This document shows positions 24,303 through 32,435 of a stretch of DNA of 64,000 nt, one piece after another (the first letter of the stretch is position 1; each line of letters opens with the position of its first letter). The position numbers and the translations under genes were made by a program. The stretch covers positions 1 to 64,000 of the IMG/VR virus record IMGVR_UViG_3300005436_000501; one strand, given 5' to 3'. This DNA comes from a virus. A model generated the notes under the pieces. That model had not been told where the DNA came from, made no database searches, and was given only the letters and a program-made list of their open reading frames with translations.

Positions 24303-24609
24303 TGACCGGCTCCGCTCCTATGGGAACCTCGACCCACTTCCCGACGTGGTGGACGCGGTGCGCGACCACCCACGCGCCGGCGGGCATGAGCGCGACGAAC
24401 TCGCGTGCGTCCGCCTCGTCGTCGCATGGTTTGTCCACGGCACTGCCGTCCGCTGCGCGATGCACCGCCGCCCATTCGATCGAGGGAGGCCCGAGCAAGT
24501 CGAGTAGCGCGTCGACCACGTCCGGGAGTTGCTCGCGCGCTTCGAGCCCGTCGGTGGTGTCCGCGCGGGCCGCAGCAGCCAAGGCACGCGCCCGCGCCGT
24601 GTCGATCAC
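24295..24609 (-). CDS. hypothetical protein, 104 aa
   Basis: GTG in a GTGA overlap with the MazG-like gene. Acidic; helical first half, beta-rich second half. Function unknown. Confidence 0.65.
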   Translation of the reverse strand: MIDTARARALAAAARADTTDGLEAREQLPDVVDALLDLLGPPSIEWAAVHRAADGSAVDKPCDDEADAREFVALMPAGAWVVAHRVHHVGKWVEVPIGAEPVNG

Positions 24610-25310
24610 TTCGCCGCCCCTTCCGGCCGGGCCGCGAACAGGATCGGCCGGTTGCCCATCACCGTGCGCTCCTCGACACCCCACCCGGCCTTACGCAGCG
24701 TCTCGGCGTAGGCCGCGGCGGCAGCGATCCGGGCCTCGCACCGCTCCTCGAAGTTCGCCCGGTTCGGGTCGGACAGGTCGGACTCGGGCAGCTTGTGCTC
24801 GACGCGCACCGCGCCGAGGCGGTTGGACGCTTCGACCTTGTAGCCGGGTGTCACGACGCTGCCGTACTCGTTGTAGCCCGCGGGTTCGTGCGCCGCGCCC
24901 CAGAGTTCGGCGGCGGCGTCGAGGATCAGCGCGCGCCCCCGCTCGTCGAGGTCGGCCATCACGCCACCGCTTCCACGCTCGGCCGCACGTCCGCGCGCGA
25001 CGATCCCCGCGACCTTCGCCGCGAGCACACCCCGGGTCACGTCCGCGTCCCGGGTGAAGTGCTGCATCGCGCACAGCGCCGTGAGCGCCACGTCCGCGAG
25101 CTCCGCCAGCAGGTCCGCCTGGGTGTGGGTGACGCCCTTGCGCGGATTCTGGCCCACCATCCCGATGTACGCGGCGGCGGCCTCCCCGGCTTCCTCGACC
25201 AGTTTCAGGACCCGCATGGAGTCCTCGTGCGGACTGTCCGGGTTGGAGCGGTCCAGCCACGCCGTGATGTCCGCGACATCCGCGAACAGGTCCCGGGTCT
25301 CGCCGTGCAT
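24606..25310 (-). CDS. MazG-like nucleotide pyrophosphohydrolase fusion
   Basis: 234 aa. The first about 105 residues have the all-alpha NTP-pyrophosphohydrolase pattern: KLVEEAGEAAAA (ExxE) and LAELADVALTAL (ExxD), which bind Mg and the triphosphate. Phages use such enzymes to adjust dNTP pools or alarmones. The remaining 115 residues, starting MADLDERGR with an in-frame Met, are an unassigned domain; no stop separates them, so this is a fusion or two genes merged by loss of a stop. Confidence 0.7.
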   Translation of the reverse strand: MHGETRDLFADVADITAWLDRSNPDSPHEDSMRVLKLVEEAGEAAAAYIGMVGQNPRKGVTHTQADLLAELADVALTALCAMQHFTRDADVTRGVLAAKVAGIVARGRAAERGSGGVMADLDERGRALILDAAAELWGAAHEPAGYNEYGSVVTPGYKVEASNRLGAVRVEHKLPESDLSDPNRANFEERCEARIAAAAAYAETLRKAGWGVEERTVMGNRPILFAARPEGAAK

Positions 25311-25666
25311 CACTCGCTCCCCTCGCCGGCCGCCGCGACGACCCCGGCCGCGCGCAACCGCCGGGTTCGTTCGCGCGCCTCCGCACTCGCGTCATGCCTA
25401 GTGCACCCGCAGCCGCCCACGTCACGGCCCTGCTTCGCCGCCGCGATCGACTCGCGCGAACGCTTGCCGCCCCAATGGCAGCGGCCCTCCACGCAGTCCC
25501 CGCACGTGGCCTCGATGTCCAGCCACATGAGCGCCTCGAGCAGCGCCGTGCGCTTGGGCTCGTAGTCGCCAAGTTCCGGGTCGAGCAGCACCTCGCCGAG
25601 CGCCTCGGCAGCCGCTTCACACCTGAGCTGGTAGGCGTCCATGCGGGCGCCGATGTCGCCGGTCAT
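25310..25666 (-). CDS. Cys-rich hypothetical protein, 118 aa
   Basis: ATG in a TGATG overlap with GGGAG 6 nt upstream. CGDCVEGRCHWGG and CGCTRH suggest a zinc site. Not recognised. Confidence 0.6.
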   Translation of the reverse strand: MTGDIGARMDAYQLRCEAAAEALGEVLLDPELGDYEPKRTALLEALMWLDIEATCGDCVEGRCHWGGKRSRESIAAAKQGRDVGGCGCTRHDASAEARERTRRLRAAGVVAAAGEGSE

Positions 25667-26058
25667 CACTCGCTCCCTTCGGGCCAGGCCAGTCGCGGCT
25701 TCACGGTAACGACATCCCGGCCGCGCACCAGGTACCGCGACGGCGGCTCACCGAACCCCGGATCCCAGTCCACCTGGATGTGGCCCGCGAACTCGTGGTC
25801 GCCCGCGAACAACTCGACGAGCGCCCTGATCTGCGCCTCGACCTCGTGGCCGCTGCACGCCTGCTCGGGGCCGACGATCGCGTCCGCGGTGTACACCACC
25901 AGCGTTCCGGCGTCGGTTTCGGTTTCGCGCCGGTCGATACGCAGGTGCGCGTCCCATGCGGCGCTTGCGCCGACACCGCCGGGGGCGCGGCGGATCTCGG
26001 CGGCGGTCAGTAGCGGCGTGATGGTGATCGCGCCGCTGTAACGGTTCTCATAACTCAC
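25666..26058 (-). CDS. DUF6205-like protein
   Basis: 130 aa. The MSYENRYSGAITITPLLTAAEIR start and WPEGSE end resemble Streptomyces DUF6205 proteins, whose function is unknown. Beta-rich. Family match is from memory of conserved ends. Confidence 0.55.
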   Translation of the reverse strand: MSYENRYSGAITITPLLTAAEIRRAPGGVGASAAWDAHLRIDRRETETDAGTLVVYTADAIVGPEQACSGHEVEAQIRALVELFAGDHEFAGHIQVDWDPGFGEPPSRYLVRGRDVVTVKPRLAWPEGSE

Positions 26059-26060
26059 GG

Positions 26061-26195
26061 TCAGTGTCCTGTCTTGTCGGTGTTCGCTGGTGCTTGCTGT
26101 TCGCGGTCCTGGATGCGCTGGCCGAGCAGGACCCGCGCGGCGGCACGGTCGCCCACGGCCAGGGCTTTGAGGATCGCGTGCTCGGCGGCGGTCAC
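26061..26195 (-). CDS. small hypothetical protein, 44 aa
   Basis: VTAAEHAILKALAVGD..., GTG in a GTGA overlap with the coiled-coil gene. Helical. Longer readings upstream are shadow sequence. Confidence 0.5.
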   Translation of the reverse strand: MTAAEHAILKALAVGDRAAARVLLGQRIQDREQQAPANTDKTGH

Positions 26196-26635
26196 GACGC
26201 GGACCCGGCCCGCTTGGCGAGCAACGCGGCGAGTTCGCGCGCCGCCGGACTCCCAGCCTCGGCGAGCGCCGCCCACAACTCGTCGGCGAACACGAACTTC
26301 TTACGGTCCTCGTTGGTCCACACCCTCAGCGCCTCGACACGGCGCACGGCCTCGCGGGTCTCCTTGACCTCCCGGCTCAGCCGCTCGTTCGCCTTTACCT
26401 GCGCGTCGAGTTGGCGGCGCAGTTCACGGATCAGGCCCTCGTGGCGCTGCTCCTGGCGTGCTGCTGCGGCACGTACTTCCGCGATGCGTGCGTCTGCGTC
26501 TCCCTCGACGGCGCGGATCTGCGGTTCGGCGATCTCCTGTGCGCGCCGCTGGATGTACCCGCCCAGGTTCTGCGTGGCCACGGCCAGGTTCTCGGCCGCC
26601 TCCGCGAGCAGGTACGGCGCCGGATCGGCGGCCAT
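26192..26635 (-). CDS. coiled-coil protein, 147 aa
   Basis: Residues about 30-105 are a continuous charged helix (RRAQEIAEPQIRAVEGD to KETREAVRRVEAL) predicted to form a coiled coil. ATG in a TGATG overlap. Likely a scaffold or oligomeric small protein; unknown. Confidence 0.65.
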   Translation of the reverse strand: MAADPAPYLLAEAAENLAVATQNLGGYIQRRAQEIAEPQIRAVEGDADARIAEVRAAAARQEQRHEGLIRELRRQLDAQVKANERLSREVKETREAVRRVEALRVWTNEDRKKFVFADELWAALAEAGSPAARELAALLAKRAGSAS

Positions 26636-27066
26636 CACTCGTCGTCCGTTCGCGGCGTCGGCCACCGCTCGCGGCACGCAGCCTTGTTCGCGCACTCGGT
26701 CATGCTGCGCGCGGACACGACAACCTTCCCGTCGTGGATCACGTCGCCGTCCGGGAACGCCACGAACCCGCGCGTCCCGGTCCGCCCGCACTGGTGGCAG
26801 CGCCGCTGCGCGTCCGCGTCGACCGGGACGCGCTCGATCTCGACCCCGGTGGGCCACGCCTGCTCGCCGTCGTCCGCGACCTGCCGCAGCCGGCCCGTGG
26901 CCTCGTCGCGGGAGTAGGTGTAGGCGTAGCACTCGGTGTCGCCACAGAACTGGGCGTGCTGCCTGTACGCGTCCACGGCCGCAGTCTTCGCGGCGCGCAG
27001 CAGCGGCTTGTGGGCGAACACCACACCGGTCTTCGGGTGCGTCACACGCCAGAGCATCGCGGTCAC
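26635..27066 (-). CDS. zinc-ribbon-like protein, 143 aa
   Basis: GTG in a GTGA overlap. CHQCGRTG plus an upstream CGDTEC give a plausible zinc site; the N-terminus LWRVTHPKTG is beta-rich. Not recognised. Confidence 0.65.
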   Translation of the reverse strand: MTAMLWRVTHPKTGVVFAHKPLLRAAKTAAVDAYRQHAQFCGDTECYAYTYSRDEATGRLRQVADDGEQAWPTGVEIERVPVDADAQRRCHQCGRTGTRGFVAFPDGDVIHDGKVVVSARSMTECANKAACRERWPTPRTDDE

Positions 27067-27434
27067 CGGGACGCCGCCTTCAATTCGTCGCGGATCTCGT
27101 TCAGGGCCGTGTCGAGCCGGTCGAGCTCCGCGGCCCACGGCGACGACTCGGGCAGCGCCTCACCCGCGTCGATCGAGCACGCCGCTTCCACGGCGTCGGC
27201 CAGGGTCTCGAACGCGGTACGCCAGCGGTCGCAACTGCCGCCGAGGGCCACGACGGCGCGGGTCGCGGCATCCAACTTCGCAGTGAGATCGTCCCGTTCC
27301 TTGAGCGTGAAACGCAGGTCGCCGTACGTCAGGTCGTAGCCGACCACGTCGTACACGGGCGTGTCGTCTCCGCCTGCACCGTTGGCTTCCTCGCAGTCAA
27401 GGAAGCTGCGCAGGCGGTCGGATCCGGTGGTCAT
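27063..27434 (-). CDS. hypothetical helical protein, 123 aa
   Basis: Acidic, helical, with a possible coiled coil between residues 45 and 70. ATG start. Unknown. Confidence 0.65.
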   Translation of the reverse strand: MTTGSDRLRSFLDCEEANGAGGDDTPVYDVVGYDLTYGDLRFTLKERDDLTAKLDAATRAVVALGGSCDRWRTAFETLADAVEAACSIDAGEALPESSPWAAELDRLDTALNEIRDELKAASR

Positions 27435-27446
27435 GTACTGCTCCTT

Positions 27447-27788
27447 CTATTGCGGTTCGGTGATGGTGACGACGATGCGGTCCTCGTCCTTCTCCAGGAC
27501 CGCGGCGGTGTACGCGAACACCGGGGTCAGGCGCCCGTGGGCGACGGCCCAGCCGGTGCGGGCGGGCTCGGTGCCGTGCTCGGCGCGGTACACCTTCGCG
27601 GCGACCCTCCCGAAGCTCGACGAGAACCGGCGCCGGAACTCGCTGTCGGCGCCGAGCGCGGCGAGGTAGTCGGCGGCGGTCAGGACGGCGCGGTTGCGGT
27701 AGGCGGCGATGGCGCGCAGCCAGTGGGTGCCGGGCTTGGTGCTGCGGGTGCGCGGCGCCTTGCGCTGGTGGTCCATCGGCTGCTTCAT
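27447..27788 (-). CDS. hypothetical basic protein, 113 aa
   Basis: Start at the ATG 8 nt after GGGGG; another ATG at 27806 is possible. Basic N-terminus, helical middle. Divergent from the HTH protein across a region with three operator-like sites, so probably controlled by it. Confidence 0.6.
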   Translation of the reverse strand: MKQPMDHQRKAPRTRSTKPGTHWLRAIAAYRNRAVLTAADYLAALGADSEFRRRFSSSFGRVAAKVYRAEHGTEPARTGWAVAHGRLTPVFAYTAAVLEKDEDRIVVTITEPQ

Positions 27789-27814
27789 CTCGGTCGCCCC
27801 CTGCATAGATCTGA

Positions 27815-27918
27815 CTCTACGGATTCTGTAGAGGTTTGGCTCTAGCTCAACTGTAGACCCATACCTATACTGACTGCAAGGCGTTCCGATGAAATCCAAC
27901 CGAAGAGATTTGGCTCTA
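27815..27918. promoter_or_regulatory. operator cluster and rightward promoter
   Basis: Three sites: CTCTAC-n7-GTAGAG (27815-27833), TAGAG-n6-CTCTA (27829-27844) and AAGAG-n6-CTCTA (27903-27918). The last two share a 15-bp element AGAG(G/A)TTTGGCTCTA with one mismatch. A TATACT -10 lies at 27866-27871. Probably the binding region of the HTH protein at 27921. Confidence 0.55.
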
Positions 27919-27920
27919 CA

Positions 27921-28241
27921 ATGCAGACCATGGTCAAGAAGCCCGCGAGCCGACTGGACGACGCCCTCGACGCACTGGAGGCGATCCCCGACGCGGCCAA
28001 ACGCTGGGAAGCCGCCAACGACATGACCGACGCCGTGCGCAAGGCCACCTCGCGCGTAGCCCAGGTCAGATCCGGGATCGTGCGCGAACTGCGTGGACGC
28101 GGAATGACGTACCGGGCGATCGGCGACCTGCTCGGCGTGCACTTCACTCGCGTGAAGCAACTCGAATCGGGCGAGCCCGCGACCCGCTGGGGCAAGTCCG
28201 CGCCCGGTGACGACGAGCCCGCGATCCCGACCGAGGATTGA
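27921..28241 (+). CDS. HTH DNA-binding protein, 106 aa
   Basis: Lone rightward gene. Helical N-terminus and a C-terminal sigma-like helix-turn-helix (GMTYRAIGDLLGVHFTRVKQLESGE, residues about 71-95). Little ribosome-site signal, two candidate ATGs (27921, 27930). Divergent from the 113-aa gene; likely autoregulatory repressor. Confidence 0.65.
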   Translation: MQTMVKKPASRLDDALDALEAIPDAAKRWEAANDMTDAVRKATSRVAQVRSGIVRELRGRGMTYRAIGDLLGVHFTRVKQLESGEPATRWGKSAPGDDEPAIPTED

Positions 28242-28246
28242 CCCGC

Positions 28247-28390
28247 TCACCGCAGCCCCACGAGCCGCAGTAGCACAGCGACACCCTCGGAGCCGAGGAC
28301 CGCGGCGGCGGCGAGCGTGGCCGGCAGTGCGAGCACGGTCACCGGCCACGGCACGCGGCGGCGCCTGCGGCGGGTCACAGGAAGGTCCAT
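28247..28390 (-). CDS. small membrane protein, 47 aa
   Basis: MDLPVTRRRRRR followed by one hydrophobic helix. Overlaps the previous gene by 16 bp. A basic cytosolic tail plus single helix; unknown role. Confidence 0.5.
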   Translation of the reverse strand: MDLPVTRRRRRRVPWPVTVLALPATLAAAAVLGSEGVAVLLRLVGLR

Positions 28391-28533
28391 CCGAGTGCGA
28401 TGGCGCACACGCCCACGGACCCGGCGAGGCACCCGAGCATGAACGTGCTCGCGAGCAGGCACGCGGTCAGGCGCCGGATGTTGCGCTCGTGCCCGCCGCG
28501 GGGCCCGGCCCGGCCGCACATCGGGCACCTCAC
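28375..28533 (-). CDS. small CxxC membrane protein, 52 aa
   Basis: GTG in a GTGA overlap. CPMC near the start and a hydrophobic helix at about 23-50. Supported by overlap on both sides. Unknown function. Confidence 0.55.
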   Translation of the reverse strand: MRCPMCGRAGPRGGHERNIRRLTACLLASTFMLGCLAGSVGVCAIALGWTFL

Positions 28534-28991
28534 GGCGCACCGCCGGACTCGAACACCCGCACCGGGATCCCCGCCGCTTTCGCCCGGCGCACGCAGTCCA
28601 TGGTCCCCGCCGACGACCCCACCGGATACGCCATGACGAGCCGGTGGGGCACGTCCGCGAGCACGTCCACCATCCGCTGATTACGCAGCGGCCCGGCGGC
28701 GCGCCCGAACCGGGTCCAGTCGGCCGGACGCGGGTCGGTGGGGTGGCCGGCGGACAGTGCCCAGCGGTGCGCCTGCCAGTCCGCGCCGAGCAGCCGGTCC
28801 GGGTGGATCCCGCAATCCCCGGCCCGGTCCCAGCGAATGACGCGTTTGGTGTCGGGGTGACGCGGGTCGCACTGCCCGTGCACGACCATCAGGTGCTCGC
28901 ACAGTTCCGCGGCGAGCGCGTCGAGGGTCGCGGGCAGCAGCCCGTCGGCGGGCAGGAACCTCGATCCGGTGACGAGCACGAACGCGGTCAT
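28530..28991 (-). CDS. SLOG-like (DUF2493/YpsA-type) nucleotide-binding protein
   Basis: 153 aa. FVLVTGSRF at the start, HGQCDPRHPDT, GPLRNQRMVD and YPVGSSAGTMDCVRRAK follow the YspA/YpsA-related SLOG Rossmann pattern. Such proteins are thought to bind nucleotide-derived ligands; they are common on phages and near defence genes. ATGA overlap upstream. Confidence 0.7.
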   Translation of the reverse strand: MTAFVLVTGSRFLPADGLLPATLDALAAELCEHLMVVHGQCDPRHPDTKRVIRWDRAGDCGIHPDRLLGADWQAHRWALSAGHPTDPRPADWTRFGRAAGPLRNQRMVDVLADVPHRLVMAYPVGSSAGTMDCVRRAKAAGIPVRVFESGGAP

Positions 28992-29482
28992 CCGGCTTCC
29001 TCTTCGTCGGCCTGCGCGACACGCGCCTCCCACTCGCGGCGTGCGCCGTCGATGCCGAGCCACACCGCCGCCGGGGTGCCCGTGGCGTGCGCGAACTTCA
29101 CCGCGACATCCGGGCTCAGACCGACCTTGCCGCTGATGACCTGGTTGACGTGCTTGGCTGTGAGTCCGGTGATCCGGGCGAGCATGATCTGTGTCATGCC
29201 GAGCGACCTGAGGGTGCGCGCGATCGCGTCGCCCACGGTCGGCGGCGGGGGTGGCGGCTTGGGCGTCTCGGTGCGGGTCGCGGCGATCACGATCCGCGCC
29301 AAAACCTCGGCCGAGCCGTGGACGTGCGTGTCGCCTGCGACCTTCGCGGACCAGTTGACCGGGTGCGTGGTCCAGCATTCGTCTTCGGGTGGCCCGCAGT
29401 CGCCGTCGCACTGGTAGGCCGCTTGCCGCAGGGCTTCGGCACCGATTGCGGCGAGCGCGGTGGGGACTTCGTCGGGGGTCAT
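28988..29482 (-). CDS. HigA-like XRE antitoxin-type protein
   Basis: 164 aa. Residues about 92-150 (LRSLGMTQIMLARITGLTA, HVNQVISGK, TGTPAAVWLGID) match the HigA antidote type of Cro/C1 fold. The N-terminal 90 residues hold a CDGDCGP motif and are unassigned. No HigB-like toxin is adjacent, so it may be an orphan regulator. Confidence 0.65.
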   Translation of the reverse strand: MTPDEVPTALAAIGAEALRQAAYQCDGDCGPPEDECWTTHPVNWSAKVAGDTHVHGSAEVLARIVIAATRTETPKPPPPPPTVGDAIARTLRSLGMTQIMLARITGLTAKHVNQVISGKVGLSPDVAVKFAHATGTPAAVWLGIDGARREWEARVAQADEEEAG

Positions 29483-29838
29483 CGTTCGCCCTCCGTGTCC
29501 CGGATCATCAGGTCGACCAGGTCGCCCGGGATGCCGCGTTCGATCGCGTCGGCGCGGTGCTCGGTGAGCCAGTCGCGCCGCTGCTCGGGCGTGTACCGCC
29601 GCCACAGGTCCGAGGCGTTGGGCGGCAGGATGACCAGGCCGCCGGTGCTGTCGGCCTGCGCCTGGAGCCACAGGCGGTGCAGCCGGGCCATCTCCGGGTC
29701 GGACTTGGGCGTGATCGCCAGGAGCGGCGGGCACTGCGTGTCGAGCACGGCCATGACTGCGTCCGCCTGCGCGTCCGGGGTGAGGGTGCGGCAGTCGTCG
29801 AGCACGGTGCGAATACGGGCGCGCAGGTCGTCAGTCAT
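29479..29838 (-). CDS. hypothetical protein, 119 aa
   Basis: ATG in an ATGACTGA overlap. Helical with a Trp-rich segment (DLWRRYTPEQRRDWL). Unknown. Confidence 0.6.
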   Translation of the reverse strand: MTDDLRARIRTVLDDCRTLTPDAQADAVMAVLDTQCPPLLAITPKSDPEMARLHRLWLQAQADSTGGLVILPPNASDLWRRYTPEQRRDWLTEHRADAIERGIPGDLVDLMIRDTEGER

Positions 29839-30451
29839 CGCGACCACCCTCGGTGCCGGGCTCGTCGGCGGGTCCGTCGAGGGTTTCGTGCAGGATCCGG
29901 CTCGCCTCCTGGCGCAGCGTGCCGTCGGGCGACGCCGACCAGGTGATCGCGAGTTGCCGGACGCGGGCGACGGTGTCCGTGGCGACGCGCAGGCGGCGTT
30001 CGATCTCGTCGCGCTGCGGGTCGACGCGTTCGTGGATCGCGGCGAGGAACGCGTCCATCTCCTCCGGCGGCACGTCGGCCGGCCCGGCGAGCTCGTCGAT
30101 CGACTCGATCGGGGACACGCCCTGCTCGGCGGCCAGGTCCTCGAGCGTCCGGGTGCGCATCTGGACCTCGATCGTCGAGATCCCGACGGGGAACGGCGAC
30201 CAGGGGACGCGCGCCCACACCCCGCGCCCCAGGTGCGTGTACCCGGCCGTGGTGACCGTGACGTGTTCGCCTGTCTCGTCGGGGTCGTGGCGGGGGCAGT
30301 AGTGCTTGCCGTCGCGGGTGGACCACCCGGCTTCCGCGAGTGCCACCTCGACGGTCTCGGGACTGGGGTCGTCGGGGGTGAGGGTCGGGCAGGCGCCGGC
30401 GAGGGCGTGGGCGGCGCGTTCGCAGGTCACGGTGACGCGGTGCGTGATCAC
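29831..30451 (-). CDS. hypothetical protein, 206 aa
   Basis: GTG in a GTGA overlap. Beta-rich first half with CPRHD, coiled-coil-like second half. Not recognised. Confidence 0.65.
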   Translation of the reverse strand: MITHRVTVTCERAAHALAGACPTLTPDDPSPETVEVALAEAGWSTRDGKHYCPRHDPDETGEHVTVTTAGYTHLGRGVWARVPWSPFPVGISTIEVQMRTRTLEDLAAEQGVSPIESIDELAGPADVPPEEMDAFLAAIHERVDPQRDEIERRLRVATDTVARVRQLAITWSASPDGTLRQEASRILHETLDGPADEPGTEGGRDD

Positions 30452-30930
30452 AGCGCGGCCTCGGTCTCGGCCGGTTCGGTCGCGGCGTCGGCGCACTGCT
30501 CGAGCCACGAATGCCCGCAGGTGCGGCACGCCCGCACCACATGCTCCGGATGGCCGGGATCCGCGGTGAACCCACCGCCGGACCACGCCGGGCGGAACTC
30601 GACGGTCGGTGCACGGTTCGCCTCGCCGCACTTCGAGCAGGGGACGTTGCCCCGGCTGAACGGCGGCAGGTCCGGGTGTTCGCCGAAGGTCAGGAGCGCC
30701 GCCGCAGTGGTCAGCGCCCCGGACCAGCCGGGGCGGTCCAGGGTCTCGATCTCCCGGGCGCAGAGCCCCCGCGTCGCCTGCTCGACGACGGCGGCGACGG
30801 CGTGGGCGAGTTCACTGCGCTGCCAGGTGGTGCGGCGCAGCCGGAACTGCCACCAGCGCCACGGGAACCGTTCGAGGGCGATCAGGGCGGCGCCGAGCGC
30901 CTCACTGGAGGGTTCGCGGTCGGTGGTCAC
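30448..30930 (-). CDS. C-terminal zinc-ribbon protein, 160 aa
   Basis: Helical N-terminus rich in Trp/Arg, then CSKCGEAN and CRTCGHSW about 35 residues apart, a typical two-knuckle zinc ribbon. GTG in a GTGA overlap. Possibly nucleic-acid binding. Confidence 0.65.
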   Translation of the reverse strand: MTTDREPSSEALGAALIALERFPWRWWQFRLRRTTWQRSELAHAVAAVVEQATRGLCAREIETLDRPGWSGALTTAAALLTFGEHPDLPPFSRGNVPCSKCGEANRAPTVEFRPAWSGGGFTADPGHPEHVVRACRTCGHSWLEQCADAATEPAETEAAL

Positions 30931-31295
30931 AGGGCTCCGTTCAGGGTCGCGGCCGGCTGCCCGGCCTGGTCGGGTTCGAGGGCCGCGCGCAGTTGCGCGA
31001 TCACCCATGCGCCGCCCTGCGCGTACAGGGAGCCGGGTCCGTCCGGGTCGGGCAGCGTCCGCTCGGCCCGGGCGAGTTCGGCACGCACCACCTGGACCAG
31101 GGCGACGGCGGCTTCCCGCTGGGCGGCCTCACCCCGCCAGATGCGGGCCTGGTCGCTCTCCGTCTCGGCGCGGGCGACCGCGCAGTCCAGGGCGCGGGTG
31201 ACGGCCTGGGCGGTGTCGCCGGGCAGGTTCGCGCGCACCCACCGCAGCTCGGCGGCCAGGGTGCGGTGCGCCGGGGGCGCCTGCGTCTCGGTCAC
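30927..31295 (-). CDS. hypothetical helical protein, 122 aa
   Basis: All-helical with heptad character. GTGA overlaps on both sides. Unknown. Confidence 0.6.
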   Translation of the reverse strand: MTETQAPPAHRTLAAELRWVRANLPGDTAQAVTRALDCAVARAETESDQARIWRGEAAQREAAVALVQVVRAELARAERTLPDPDGPGSLYAQGGAWVIAQLRAALEPDQAGQPAATLNGAL

Positions 31296-31525
31296 CGGGC
31301 ACCCCCGAACAGCACGCCGTGCTCCGCCCACGCGTTGGCCACGGTGGGCCGGTCCAGCCACGGCCCGGACACGTGGTCGTGGCACGGGCACACCCACACC
31401 CAGCGGGCACGCTCGACGAAAGCGCCGCCCTCGAACACGGTGAACGTGCGCGCCTCGACCCGCATCGCGTCCGGGTGCGCCGCGGCGAGACCGGGCGCAG
31501 TAGCGAGGTTCAGCGGCCCGGTCAC
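31292..31525 (-). CDS. hypothetical protein, 77 aa
   Basis: Beta-rich, with VCPCHDH near residue 50. GTGA overlaps. Unknown. Confidence 0.55.
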   Translation of the reverse strand: MTGPLNLATAPGLAAAHPDAMRVEARTFTVFEGGAFVERARWVWVCPCHDHVSGPWLDRPTVANAWAEHGVLFGGAR

Positions 31526-32043
31526 CGTGCGTCCCCGCCGTGCCGGGTGACGCCCAGCGCCCCGCACCCGAAACCGCGGTGCACCAGGTTCGGGCGGTTC
31601 ACCGCCGAGAAGTCCGCCATCAGCTTGCCCAGGTGCCACTTGACGGTGTTCGGCACGAGATACATCTCCCGGGCGATCTGCGGGTTCGTCAACCCGCCGG
31701 CGGCCAGGTCGAGGATCTGCGCGCGCCGCGGCGTCAAAGCCACGGCGGGGCCCGGTTCGGCGTGCAGCAGGCCGCGGTGGTGGGCGAGCGCGACGCCGTG
31801 GGCGCTGTTGGACGCGCCGAGCGCGCGCAGCGCCCGGTACAGGTGGGCTTTGACGGCGTCGGCGCTCGAGTCGAGGCGGCGGGCGGCGCCGGCGGCGGTG
31901 TGGCCGTGGGCGAGCAGGGTCAGGATCTCGGTTTCGCGGGGTGTCAGGTCGCGGGCGCGGTGTCCGAGCGGGCCGAGCGCCAGCGCGAGGGTGGGGGCGT
32001 TCAGGCGCAGCGGCGCGCCCGGACGCTCCAGGGTGGCGGTCAC
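31522..32043 (-). CDS. tandem LuxR-type HTH protein without sensor domain
   Basis: 173 aa. Two copies of the LuxR/GerE helix-turn-helix: LTPRETEILTLLAHGHTAAGAARRL at about residue 30 and LTPRRAQILDLAAGGLTNPQIAREM at about 102, the second followed by TVKWHLGKLMADF. There is no receiver or ligand domain. Two HTHs in one chain could bind direct repeats alone. Next to FDXHR and WhiB genes. Confidence 0.75.
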   Translation of the reverse strand: MTATLERPGAPLRLNAPTLALALGPLGHRARDLTPRETEILTLLAHGHTAAGAARRLDSSADAVKAHLYRALRALGASNSAHGVALAHHRGLLHAEPGPAVALTPRRAQILDLAAGGLTNPQIAREMYLVPNTVKWHLGKLMADFSAVNRPNLVHRGFGCGALGVTRHGGDAR

Positions 32044-32435
32044 TTCGAGGCCTTGCGGCGGGCCAGCGCGGCGGAGTCGCCCGGGTAGACCCAGAGTTCC
32101 CCCCACGGCTCCTCGCGGGCGACCATGCCCACCGCGCCGGGCGACACGCACTTGCCGTCCTTCTGGTGCGCGTCGAAGCCCGTGACGCTGCTGATCGTCT
32201 CGTGGCAGGAGCCGCAGTGGTTGCGGTCCCGGCCGGTCCACCACCGCCCGCATGCGCCGTGGCGGATCACCTCGTCCCGGGCGACGCCGAGCGACGCGGG
32301 GTCGGGCTGTGCCCCGGAATGGCCCCGGGAAGCTCCCGGGCGAGCGGATAGAGCGCCTGAGGGGGTCGGGTGCGAGGGATTTTGCATCGGGGGCTCCTGT
32401 CGGTCGTTGGCGGTCTGGTCGTGGAGGTCGGTCAC
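32040..32435 (-). CDS. FDXHR-type zinc-binding protein
   Basis: 131 aa. HCGSCHETISSVTGFDAHQ...GKC matches the FDXHR putative zinc-binding family of actinobacteria and their phages (FDAHQ here). The N-terminal 50 residues are low-complexity. Role unknown. Confidence 0.65.
   Translation of the reverse strand: MTDLHDQTANDRQEPPMQNPSHPTPSGALSARPGASRGHSGAQPDPASLGVARDEVIRHGACGRWWTGRDRNHCGSCHETISSVTGFDAHQKDGKCVSPGAVGMVAREEPWGELWVYPGDSAALARRKASK

Noticed and set aside
29087-31201. 704-aa plus-strand open frame
   Set aside because: Runs antisense across at least five tiled leftward genes with matched overlaps; no domain.
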